A model generated the notes under the pieces. The model did no database searches, was not told the DNA's origin, and was given only the letters and a program-made list of their open reading frames with translations. DNA of 64,000 nt from Streptomyces sp. NBC_01754 (GTDB lineage: Bacteria; Actinomycetota; Actinomycetes; Streptomycetales; Streptomycetaceae), in the NCBI RefSeq assembly GCF_035918015.1, contig NZ_CP109132.1, positions 5,518,001-5,582,000 on the forward strand, written 5' to 3'. Numbering within the stretch: the stretch's first letter is position 1; each line of letters opens with the position of its first letter. Both the position numbers and the translations under genes were made by a program. This document shows, piece after piece, positions 35,131-42,495 of the stretch.

Positions 35131-35712
35131 TCAGCGCAGCCGGGCCATCAGGGCGTGCTCGACCAGCGTGATGAGCGCGCTCTTGGCGTCGGCGCGGTGC
35201 CGGGCGTCCGTGGTCAGTATGGGGGTGTCGGGGCCGATCTGGAGGGCTTCGCGGACTTCGTCGGGGGTGTAGGGCTGGTGCCCGTCGAAGCCGTTGAGGG
35301 CGATGACGAAGGGGAGTCCGCTGTTCTCGAAGTAGTCGACGGCGGGGAAGCAGTCGGCGAGTCGGCGGGTGTCGACGAGGACGACGGCGCCGATGGCGCC
35401 GCGTACCAGGTCGTCCCACATGAACCAGAAGCGGTCCTGTCCGGGGGTGCCGAACAGGTAGAGGATCAGGTCCTGGTCCAGGGTGATGCGTCCGAAGTCC
35501 ATGGCCACGGTGGTGGTGGTCTTGTCCCCGGTGTGGGTCAGGTCGTCGATGCCCGCGGACGCGGACGTCATCACGGCTTCGGTGCGCAGCGGGTTGATCT
35601 CCGAAACGGCACCGACAAACGTGGTCTTACCCACGCCGAAGCCCCCTGCCACCACGATCTTCGCCGAGGTAGTGGAGCGGGCCGCTCCGCCGCTAGAGCT
35701 TGCGAAGTCCAC
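35131..35712 (-). CDS. cvnD: Conservon small GTPase CvnD (second conservon)
   Basis: 193-aa MglA/Ras-like ATP/GTP-binding protein. P-loop GGFGVGKTT (about residues 23-31), the switch TPGQDRFWFMWDD, and ALNGFD in place of the NKxD motif are visible. With CvnA-C it forms the membrane-associated heterocomplex that resembles a eukaryotic GPCR system and modulates development. The GTG start overlaps cvnC by 20 bases. A central 440-base part is identical to the other cvnD of the window. Confidence 0.95.
   Translation of the reverse strand: MDFASSSGGAARSTTSAKIVVAGGFGVGKTTFVGAVSEINPLRTEAVMTSASAGIDDLTHTGDKTTTTVAMDFGRITLDQDLILYLFGTPGQDRFWFMWDDLVRGAIGAVVLVDTRRLADCFPAVDYFENSGLPFVIALNGFDGHQPYTPDEVREALQIGPDTPILTTDARHRADAKSALITLVEHALMARLR
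35231..35670. repeat. 440-bp exact repeat within cvnD (copy 1)
   Basis: Every base of 35231-35670 matches 41071-41510 in the same orientation, offset 5840. Identity falls off abruptly at both ends (position 35230 differs; differences resume at 35671), though a further ~60 bases across the cvnD/cvnC junction remain nearly identical. Pattern of recent gene conversion. Confidence 0.93.
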
Positions 35713-36373
35713 TGAGCACCCTTTCGAGCAGTGTCACATCTGGTTGGCCGCCGGCGGCTTCTTCGCCGCCGGGCTGATGGATAGCGACGAGTCCGGCCTC
35801 GGCCAGGTCGGCGACGAGGATCCGGACTACGCCGAGGGGGATCGAGAGCAGGGCGGAGACCTCGGCCACCGACTTGATCTCGACGCAGAGCCGGCAGATC
35901 CGCTGATGCTCGGGCAACTGCCCCTGCAACTGGGCGGGATCGGCCGTGGTGCTGACCAGCGCCTCGATGGCGAGCTGGTAACGCGGCCGCGTCCGGCCGC
36001 CGGTCATGGCGTACGGACGGACCAGCGGGTTGAGCGACGCGGGCATCGACGGTTCGGGCGTGTGCCGCTGCACCGGCTGGACGCGCGCCGACGGCCTGTC
36101 GTACCGCTGCGGCGGCTGCTGGTGGCGCGGCTGGTCCTGCTGCCGGCCCGGCCACGCGGGACCGGGCTGCTGAGGCCAGTCGTCGTCCTGGGCGTGCCGG
36201 GACTGCCGCGGCCAGCCACCCCGGTGCTGGGGCTGCTGTTGGTAGGGGTCCCCGGGACCCTGTCCGCCGGGCACGGAGGGGGTGTCGAAACGGCTGTCGA
36301 AACGGTTGTCGCCCTGCTCACCCGGGACATGCCGGCCACCCCCGTAAGGGTGCCCTCCTGTGGGTGCTGCCAC
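35693..36373 (-). CDS. cvnC: Conservon DUF742 protein CvnC
   Basis: 226-aa protein. The conserved DUF742 domain (about residues 115-226) starts at LVRPYAMTGGRTRPRYQLAIEALV and contains a winged-helix-like segment (VAEVSALLSIPLGVVRILVADL) and the end VTLLERVLSGLRKL. The first 110 residues are a Gln/Pro/Gly-rich disordered tail much longer than in the other CvnC of this window. GGAGGAGGA precedes the GTG start. Confidence 0.93.
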   Translation of the reverse strand: MAAPTGGHPYGGGRHVPGEQGDNRFDSRFDTPSVPGGQGPGDPYQQQPQHRGGWPRQSRHAQDDDWPQQPGPAWPGRQQDQPRHQQPPQRYDRPSARVQPVQRHTPEPSMPASLNPLVRPYAMTGGRTRPRYQLAIEALVSTTADPAQLQGQLPEHQRICRLCVEIKSVAEVSALLSIPLGVVRILVADLAEAGLVAIHQPGGEEAAGGQPDVTLLERVLSGLRKL

Positions 36374-36462
36374 GATTCCTCCTCCAACTGCCGGTCACCG
36401 TCGCAGTGGTGCCGCGTCACCGCACCTTATGGCGCGGTGACGCGAAACGCACTGTCTGTCTG

Positions 36463-36885
36463 TCAGTTAAGAAGACTGCCCTGCAGCTCCGCTCGGAGAT
36501 CCGGTGTCAGAACACTTCCCGCACGGTCCACGAGAAGGGCCATTTCGTACCCGACCAGGCCGATGTCGGCGTCCGGGTGGGCGAGAACGGCCAGTGAGGA
36601 TCCGTCGGAGATGGACATGATAAAGAGGAATCCTCGCTCCATCTCCACCACGGTCTGGTTGACGGCGCCGCCTTCGAAGATCCGGGAGGCGCCCGCCGTC
36701 AGCGACGTCAGACCGGAGGCCACGGCCGCCAGCTGGTCGGCGCGGTCGCGCGGGAAACCTTCGGACATCGCCAGCAGGAGTCCGTCGGCGGAGACCACCA
36801 CCGTGTGCGACACCCCGGGGGTGTTGTCCACGAAGTTGGTGATCAACCAGTTGAGATTCTGCGCCGCCTGGCTCATCGGGCTCAC
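36463..36885 (-). CDS. cvnB: Conservon roadblock/LC7 protein CvnB
   Basis: 140-aa roadblock/LC7-domain protein (NLNWLITNFVDNTPGVSHTV through VLTPDLRAELQGSLL) that likely regulates the small GTPase and links it to CvnA. The GTG at 36885 is preferred because AGGAG sits 7 bases upstream; the usually quoted ATG at 36876 is too far from it (16 bases). The gene begins one base after the cvnA stop. Confidence 0.93.
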   Translation of the reverse strand: MSPMSQAAQNLNWLITNFVDNTPGVSHTVVVSADGLLLAMSEGFPRDRADQLAAVASGLTSLTAGASRIFEGGAVNQTVVEMERGFLFIMSISDGSSLAVLAHPDADIGLVGYEMALLVDRAGSVLTPDLRAELQGSLLN

Positions 36886-36886
36886 A

Positions 36887-39800
36887 CTAACGCTCCTGGT
36901 TGTAGGTAGTACTTGCGTCCGACCCCGCGGTGCGGCCTCGCTGGACGCCGCGGCGCAGGTTGCGCAACCTGCCCCGCACGTCCTCCGGGGCGCGGGAGAC
37001 CTGGGGGCCGCCCTGCTGGGTCTGCTCCGCCGTTCCCTCGACCAGATTGGCCTTGGGAACCCGGCGGGGGAGACCGGACGGGGTGATTCCGCCCGCCTTC
37101 GGCTCCTTGAGCTTCTCGGCCCGGTCCCAGCGTTCGTCGTTGGCCGAACGCCAGTCGTCAAGGCCGCCCCCGTCCGACCCGTCGGCCTGCGGCTGCTCCT
37201 GCCGCGGTCGCGGCTCCGGTGCGACGGGCCGCTCGTTTCCGCGGCCGGTGGGCTGCCAGTGCTGCTGCCCCGCCCCCCGGCGCGGGAGTCCCGCCTCGGT
37301 CAGTTCGTGGGGGGTCTCCTGGGCCGGGCCCGGGAGACCGGGGCCCGCGTGGTCCTGCGGCCCGGCGGGCGAGCCGTGCGTGGATTCCGCTCCGGGCTGC
37401 GCGAGCGGCTCGTAGCCCCCCTGGTAGCCACCCGGATCACCCCAGTCACCCTGCTGGGGCCGGGCCCCCTGGGGCGCGAACGGATCGGCGTACTGCTCCT
37501 GCCGGGAGCCGGCGGGGGCGTAGGAACCCTGCGTGTAGCCGTCCTGCGGGCCCTGGCCGTCCTGCGCGACGTGCTGCTGCTGCGGGAAGGCGTCCCCGGC
37601 GCCGTACGGCTCGTAGCCGCCCTCGTAGCCGGGCTGGGGGAAGCCCGCCTGGTCCTGGGCCGCGTACTGGCCGGACGGGTACTGCTCCGGGGCGAAGCCG
37701 TCCTGCGGGTCGTCCTGGCGCGCGGCGCCGTCGTCCTGGTTCCCCCGGTGGTCGCCGCCGGTCTGTGCCTCCAGCGCGGCCCGCCGTTCCTCACGCATCA
37801 GCGACCGGTTGACCGGGGCCTGCCGCGAGGTGTCCGCCGCCGGGGTCTCGTACCGCGAGTCGTCGAAGCCGAGCTCCGCCGCCGTGCGCATCGGTGCGGG
37901 CTGCGCGACCGGCTCGAACCCGTGTGTCTGGCGCTCGGGGATGATCGAGGAGACGGTGAAGTCGCCCTCCGGAGCGGTCTCGCCACCACCACCGTGGGTG
38001 ATGGCGTCCGGCAGCATGACCAGGGACGTCGTCCCCGCCTGCTCGCCCGAGGGCCGCAGCTGGACCCGGATGTCGTGCCGGTCGGCCAGCCGGCCGACCA
38101 CGAAGAGGCCCATGCGCTGGGACACCGCGGCGTCCACCGTCGGCGGGTTGGCCAGCTTGTGGTTGATGTCGGCGAAGTCCTCGGCGGTGAGACCGATGCC
38201 CTTGTCGTGGATCTCGATCATCACCCGGCCGTCGGGCAGCCGCGTCGCGGTCACGCGCACCTTGGTCTGCGGGGAGGAGAACGTGGTGGCGTTCTCCAGC
38301 AGCTCGGCGAGCAGGTGCACGAGGTCGGTCACGGCCTGGCCGTGGATCTCGCTCTCCGGTACGCCGGTGAGCTCGATGCGCTCGTAGGACTCCACCTCGG
38401 AGGAGGCGGCCCGCAACACGTCCACCAGCGGCACCGGCTGGTTCCAGCGACGGCCCGGCTCCTCGCCCGCGAGGACGAGGAGGTTCTCGCCGTTGCGCCG
38501 CATACGGGTGGCCAGGTGGTCCAGCTTGAAGAGGCTCTCCAGCTGGTCCGGGTCGGCCTCGTTGTTCTCCAGGTCGGTGAGGAGGGTCAGCTGGCCCTCG
38601 ATGAGTGACTGGTTGCGGCGCGAGAGGTTGGTGAAGATCGCGTTGACGTTGCCCCGCAGCATGGCCTGCTCGGCGGCGAGCCGGACCGCCTCGCGGTGCA
38701 CCTGGTCGAAGGCGCGGGCGACCTCGCCGATCTCGTCCTGGCTGTTGATCGGGATCGGCCGCACCCGGGTGTCGACCCGGCCGGGCTCGGCCCGTGACAG
38801 CTGGTCGACCAGGGAGGGCAGGCGCTGTTCGGCGATACCGAACGCGGCGGTACGCAGCCGGCGCATCGACCGGCTCATCTGCCGGGCCATGAGCCCGGCC
38901 AGGACGAACGCGGCCAGCAGCGAGACGACGACGACGAGGCCGTTGACGACGGCGTCGGTCCTGGCGTCGGAGGAGATCTTCGCCGCCTCGTCCACCGCCT
39001 TGCTGACCAGCTCGTCCTCGACGGTGGTGTACGCGTCGAACTTCGCGGTCGCGGCGGCCATCCAGGTCTCGGGCGTGATGCCCTTCGCCGCCAGTTCCTC
39101 CGGATCCAGACCCTGGCCGATCTGCTGGGCCATGCCGTCGAAGACCGAGCCGTCGATGCTCGGCGGTGTCACGAACGGCTTGCCGGCGGCCTCGGCCCTC
39201 GACTGGGCCGCCTTGAGCTCCTTGGCGCCCTCGGCCGCCTTGGCGGTCATGACCTCCTGGAGGCGGGCCGCGTCGGCCTCGGTGCCGCCGGAGGTGAACT
39301 CGGCCAGGGCGATCTGTTCCAGGTAGTTGTACGAGCTGAACGCCGTTACCTGGTCCTTGAACGTGTCTTCCTTCTTGCTCGGGCGCACCAGCAGGTGCGT
39401 GCCGATCGAGCGCTGAAGCGATTCTGCGGCCTTGGCCAGCTCGATCGCGTAGACGGTTCGGCCGTAGCTCGTGATGTTGCCGGTGCCCAGGCCGAGCTCG
39501 TTGGAGAACTCCATCAGCGAGTGCTGGACCTGGGTGTAGCCCTCCTCCGTCTTCACCGGGTCCATCGCCGCGGTGTAGGCGGACTTGCGCAGCCCGGGGA
39601 GCAGCGGCTCCTCCGACTTGAACAGCTTGAGCCGGCGGTCCAGACCCTGCTTGTCCGGCATGTCGCGGACGGCGGCGTCGAACGCGGCGGCGGCGGCGTC
39701 CGTCGTGGCGCGCGCCTCTTCCACCTGCGGGGCGGTGCGCTTGTTGGAGAGCAGCGGCTGGGCGTTGAGGTCACGCTCGTTCAGCAGCGCCTGCCCGTAC

Positions 39801-40096
39801 ACCGAGGCGGCCCGGACGATCTGTGCCGTCTTCTCGGCGTCCTGGGCCTCGCTCCAGGTGTCCACCGACCCCTTGACCTGGAAACCGCCCATGACCAGGC
39901 CCACCAGGGCCGGGATCAGGAGGATCGCGTTCAGCCGGGTGGGCACGCGCCAGTTGCGGGGCGACAGCCGGCTGGTGCTGCCGCCCGCCGGCTCCGCGGC
40001 CTCCGACGTGTCCGCAGGAGAAGCCCCGGCGCGCGGCGGAGGGGTGAAGTTGCCCCGTTCCGGCTGCGTCGCGGAGCCCTCGTTGCTTCGCCTCAC
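36887..40096 (-). CDS. cvnA: Conservon sensor-kinase-like protein CvnA
   Basis: 1069-aa membrane protein. One TM helix near residue 55-75 is followed by a large extracytoplasmic nitrate/nitrite-sensor-like helical domain, a second TM (about 385-410), a HAMP segment, then a GHKL ATPase domain with N box HLLAELLENATTFSS, G1 HDKGIGLT and G2 MGLFVVGRLA. No phosphorylatable His box typical of histidine kinases is obvious. The last ~350 residues are Gln/Pro/Gly-rich and disordered. It starts with GTG and leads the cvnA-B-C-D operon. Confidence 0.93.
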   Translation of the reverse strand: MRRSNEGSATQPERGNFTPPPRAGASPADTSEAAEPAGGSTSRLSPRNWRVPTRLNAILLIPALVGLVMGGFQVKGSVDTWSEAQDAEKTAQIVRAASVYGQALLNERDLNAQPLLSNKRTAPQVEEARATTDAAAAAFDAAVRDMPDKQGLDRRLKLFKSEEPLLPGLRKSAYTAAMDPVKTEEGYTQVQHSLMEFSNELGLGTGNITSYGRTVYAIELAKAAESLQRSIGTHLLVRPSKKEDTFKDQVTAFSSYNYLEQIALAEFTSGGTEADAARLQEVMTAKAAEGAKELKAAQSRAEAAGKPFVTPPSIDGSVFDGMAQQIGQGLDPEELAAKGITPETWMAAATAKFDAYTTVEDELVSKAVDEAAKISSDARTDAVVNGLVVVVSLLAAFVLAGLMARQMSRSMRRLRTAAFGIAEQRLPSLVDQLSRAEPGRVDTRVRPIPINSQDEIGEVARAFDQVHREAVRLAAEQAMLRGNVNAIFTNLSRRNQSLIEGQLTLLTDLENNEADPDQLESLFKLDHLATRMRRNGENLLVLAGEEPGRRWNQPVPLVDVLRAASSEVESYERIELTGVPESEIHGQAVTDLVHLLAELLENATTFSSPQTKVRVTATRLPDGRVMIEIHDKGIGLTAEDFADINHKLANPPTVDAAVSQRMGLFVVGRLADRHDIRVQLRPSGEQAGTTSLVMLPDAITHGGGGETAPEGDFTVSSIIPERQTHGFEPVAQPAPMRTAAELGFDDSRYETPAADTSRQAPVNRSLMREERRAALEAQTGGDHRGNQDDGAARQDDPQDGFAPEQYPSGQYAAQDQAGFPQPGYEGGYEPYGAGDAFPQQQHVAQDGQGPQDGYTQGSYAPAGSRQEQYADPFAPQGARPQQGDWGDPGGYQGGYEPLAQPGAESTHGSPAGPQDHAGPGLPGPAQETPHELTEAGLPRRGAGQQHWQPTGRGNERPVAPEPRPRQEQPQADGSDGGGLDDWRSANDERWDRAEKLKEPKAGGITPSGLPRRVPKANLVEGTAEQTQQGGPQVSRAPEDVRGRLRNLRRGVQRGRTAGSDASTTYNQER

Positions 40097-40485
40097 TCGA
40101 CCAACAACCTCTCGGCGTCGGCACCTACGTTGTGTGCCGTGTGTCTCCAGGCCCGTGGTTACTGGGCAGTTGAGCGCATTTCAGCATGTCATGGAGCGAG
40201 TTTCCAAACGGAGGGAAGGGGAGCTCCCGGCGCGTCTCCGTATAGGTGAATCGGGCAAATGGAGCGAGCCCCGCCAAATGGTGGGGCTCACATGAGCGCA
40301 GCGGTATCGGCCGTACGCGAGGTGTGGCGAGGTGCCTTCGCGTCTCTTGTCGAAACGTTATGTACATCGGGGCTCCGCTGTGCATCGGGACCCGGTGCGT
40401 CCGTAGCTGCCACGACCGTCCACGTCACTCAGGGTGCGCGTCGGGGTGCCTGGGGCCGTTCGGCGGAGGGCCTGTTCCGCCTTCG
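40097..40485. other. Region between cvnA and SapA-like gene
   Basis: 389 bases without a gene. It must contain the promoter of the downstream conservon (40096 reading left) and the 3' end of the SapA-like transcript. Base composition drops here, but I see no strong hairpin or consensus promoter. Confidence 0.4.
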
Positions 40486-40920
40486 TCAGCCGCAGTGCTT
40501 GCCGTAGAAGCCCCCTCGGTAGTCGTACCCGTCCGTAACGAACCCCAGGGCGTCGATGCAGGCGCCGCGTGCGGAGACGTATACGGGCCCGGCGTAATAG
40601 GTGAAATTGCCGCTGTCCCCGGTCCAGGTGGAATTGCCGGACTTCCTCATGTCCACTTCGAGCATGCTCGTCTTTCCCTGATGAGTGGAGGTCGGATACG
40701 CCACTCCGCAGTTCTTGCCCGTGCTCGAGCTGTAGTAGATGTCCAGGTATCCGCCGGGGTTCTTCGCCTGTGCCATGCTGGACGTGATGGGGTAATGCCC
40801 CACCCGCGAGTAGCCTGATCCGCATGCGGTCGAGGCCGTGGCCGCGTCGGCCGTGGGAACCGTCACGATCGTGAAGAACATGGCGAACGCGGCCGCGGTG
40901 GCCGTTCTCCCGAAGCGCAT
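40486..40920 (-). CDS. Secreted SapA-like (spore-associated) protein
   Basis: 144-aa exported protein. A Sec signal peptide ends at PTADA (residue 26). The mature protein resembles spore-associated protein A: ACGSGYSRVGHYPI at its start, IYYSSSTGKNCGVAYP in the middle and RGACIDALGF near the end, with four cysteines (33, 71, 120, 143 approximately) for two disulphides. GGGAG precedes the ATG. It lies 50 bases downstream of cvnD of the first conservon, on the same strand, so it may be that operon's last gene and its output. Confidence 0.75.
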   Translation of the reverse strand: MRFGRTATAAAFAMFFTIVTVPTADAATASTACGSGYSRVGHYPITSSMAQAKNPGGYLDIYYSSSTGKNCGVAYPTSTHQGKTSMLEVDMRKSGNSTWTGDSGNFTYYAGPVYVSARGACIDALGFVTDGYDYRGGFYGKHCG

Positions 40921-40970
40921 GGCTGCTCCCGGTCAGTTGGTGTGCGTCGGCGGGGGAACGGGCAGCGGAT

Positions 40971-41552
40971 TCACTTCAGCCGGGCCATCAGGGCGTGCTC
41001 GACCAGCGTGATCAAACCGCTCTTGGCGTCGGCCCGGTGCCGGGCGTCCGTCGTGATGATCGGTGCGTCCGGGCCGATCTGGAGGGCTTCGCGGACTTCG
41101 TCGGGGGTGTAGGGCTGGTGCCCGTCGAAGCCGTTGAGGGCGATGACGAAGGGGAGTCCGCTGTTCTCGAAGTAGTCGACGGCGGGGAAGCAGTCGGCGA
41201 GTCGGCGGGTGTCGACGAGGACGACGGCGCCGATGGCGCCGCGTACCAGGTCGTCCCACATGAACCAGAAGCGGTCCTGTCCGGGGGTGCCGAACAGGTA
41301 GAGGATCAGGTCCTGGTCCAGGGTGATGCGTCCGAAGTCCATGGCCACGGTGGTGGTGGTCTTGTCCCCGGTGTGGGTCAGGTCGTCGATGCCCGCGGAC
41401 GCGGACGTCATCACGGCTTCGGTGCGCAGCGGGTTGATCTCCGAAACGGCACCGACAAACGTGGTCTTACCCACGCCGAAGCCCCCTGCCACCACGATCT
41501 TCGCCGAGGTGGTGGAGCGGGCCGTACCGCTGCTAGAGCTTGCGAAGTCCAC
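40971..41552 (-). CDS. cvnD: Conservon small GTPase CvnD (first conservon)
   Basis: 193-aa twin of the other CvnD, differing only near the two ends (for example RSTTSAKIV shared, but GTA versus GAA upstream; IITTDARHRADAKSGL versus ILTTDARHRADAKSAL downstream). The P-loop GGFGVGKTT and FGTPGQDRFW switch are intact. Its central 440 bases match the paralogue base for base, so third positions have been homogenised. Overlaps cvnC by 20 bases. Confidence 0.95.
   Translation of the reverse strand: MDFASSSSGTARSTTSAKIVVAGGFGVGKTTFVGAVSEINPLRTEAVMTSASAGIDDLTHTGDKTTTTVAMDFGRITLDQDLILYLFGTPGQDRFWFMWDDLVRGAIGAVVLVDTRRLADCFPAVDYFENSGLPFVIALNGFDGHQPYTPDEVREALQIGPDAPIITTDARHRADAKSGLITLVEHALMARLK
41071..41510. 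repeat. 440-bp exact repeat within cvnD (copy 2)
   Basis: Partner of the repeat in the other conservon. The two direct copies flank cvnC, cvnB, cvnA of the second conservon and the SapA-like gene, so recombination between them would delete about 5.8 kb and fuse the two conservons. Confidence 0.93.
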
Positions 41553-41940
41553 TGAGCACCCTTTCGAGCAGTGTCACATCCGGCGCGCCGCCGGCCTCTC
41601 CGTTGCCCGGCTGGTGGATGGCCACCATGCCGGCTTCCGCCAGGTCCGCCACCAGGATCCTGGCCACGCCCAGCGGCATGGACAGCAGTGCCGAGACCTC
41701 GGCCACCGACTTGACCTCGCGGCAGAGGTGGCAGATCCGCTGGTGCTCGGGCAGCAGGGTCCCCAGATGAGCCGGGTCTGCCGTGGTGCTGACCAGCGCC
41801 TCTATCGCGAGCTGGTAACGCGGCCGGGTCCGGCCGCCGGTCATGGCGTAGGGGCGGACCAGCGGCTGGTCGCCTTCACCGTCGTACGACGCGTGATGCA
41901 GCGCACCGTACGGATCCGGTGAGGCGGGTGGCGGGGTCAT
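41533..41940 (-). CDS. cvnC: Conservon DUF742 protein CvnC (short form)
   Basis: 135-aa DUF742 protein with a tail of only about 27 residues before LVRPYAMTGGRTRPRYQLAIEALV. The helix-turn-helix-like SVAEVSALLSMPLGVARILVADL and the end VTLLERVLSGLRKL are conserved. ATG preceded by GGAGGATTC. A 132-base gap separates it from cvnB. Confidence 0.93.
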   Translation of the reverse strand: MTPPPASPDPYGALHHASYDGEGDQPLVRPYAMTGGRTRPRYQLAIEALVSTTADPAHLGTLLPEHQRICHLCREVKSVAEVSALLSMPLGVARILVADLAEAGMVAIHQPGNGEAGGAPDVTLLERVLSGLRKL

Positions 41941-42072
41941 GAATCCTCCGGGCGTGACAGCAGGATGTCGCCTTGCCGTCGGGAAGGGCCGGTGGGGGCT
42001 GTGGCGGCCGGACGGGTGAGGGTTTCGGGTAGTACCTGGGTGGAACGAGTCAGGTCTCTGCCGCGTGGCCGC

Positions 42073-42495
42073 CTAGTGGAGCAGACTGCCTTGCAGTTCG
42101 GCGCGGAGGTCGGGGGTGAGGACGGTCCCCGCACGGTCGACGAGGAGTGCCATCTCGTACCCGACGAGGCCGATGTCGGCCTCCGGGTGGGCGAGGACGG
42201 CCAGTGAGGACCCGTCGGAGATGGACATGAGGAAGAGGAACCCGCGTTCCATCTCCACGACGGTCTGGCTGACGGCGCCGCCTTCGAAGATCCGGGAGGC
42301 GCCCGCCGTCAGCGACGTCAGACCGGAGGCCACGGCCGCCAGTTGGTCGGCGCGGTCGCGCGGGAAACCTTCGGACATGGCCAGCAGCAGGCCATCCGCG
42401 GAGACCACCACCGTGTGCGACACCCCGGGGGTGTTGTCCACGAAGTTGGTGATCAGCCAGTTCAGATTCTGCGCGGCCTGACTCATGGGGCTCAA
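42073..42495 (-). CDS. cvnB: Conservon roadblock/LC7 protein CvnB
   Basis: 140-aa roadblock protein nearly identical to the other CvnB (VSQTVVEMERGFLFLMS and the C-terminal LLH differ). The frame opens at a TTG at 42495 that abuts the cvnA stop codon TAG with AGGAG six bases upstream; the internal ATG at 42486 would lie 15 bases from that site. Use of TTG is unusual but mirrors the GTG position in the paralogue. Confidence 0.9.
   Translation of the reverse strand: MSPMSQAAQNLNWLITNFVDNTPGVSHTVVVSADGLLLAMSEGFPRDRADQLAAVASGLTSLTAGASRIFEGGAVSQTVVEMERGFLFLMSISDGSSLAVLAHPEADIGLVGYEMALLVDRAGTVLTPDLRAELQGSLLH

Noticed and set aside
35483..38608. A 1041-codon plus-strand open frame across the conservon
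   Set aside because: It runs opposite cvnD, cvnC, cvnB and cvnA, which carry clear domains; the antisense translation is low-complexity.
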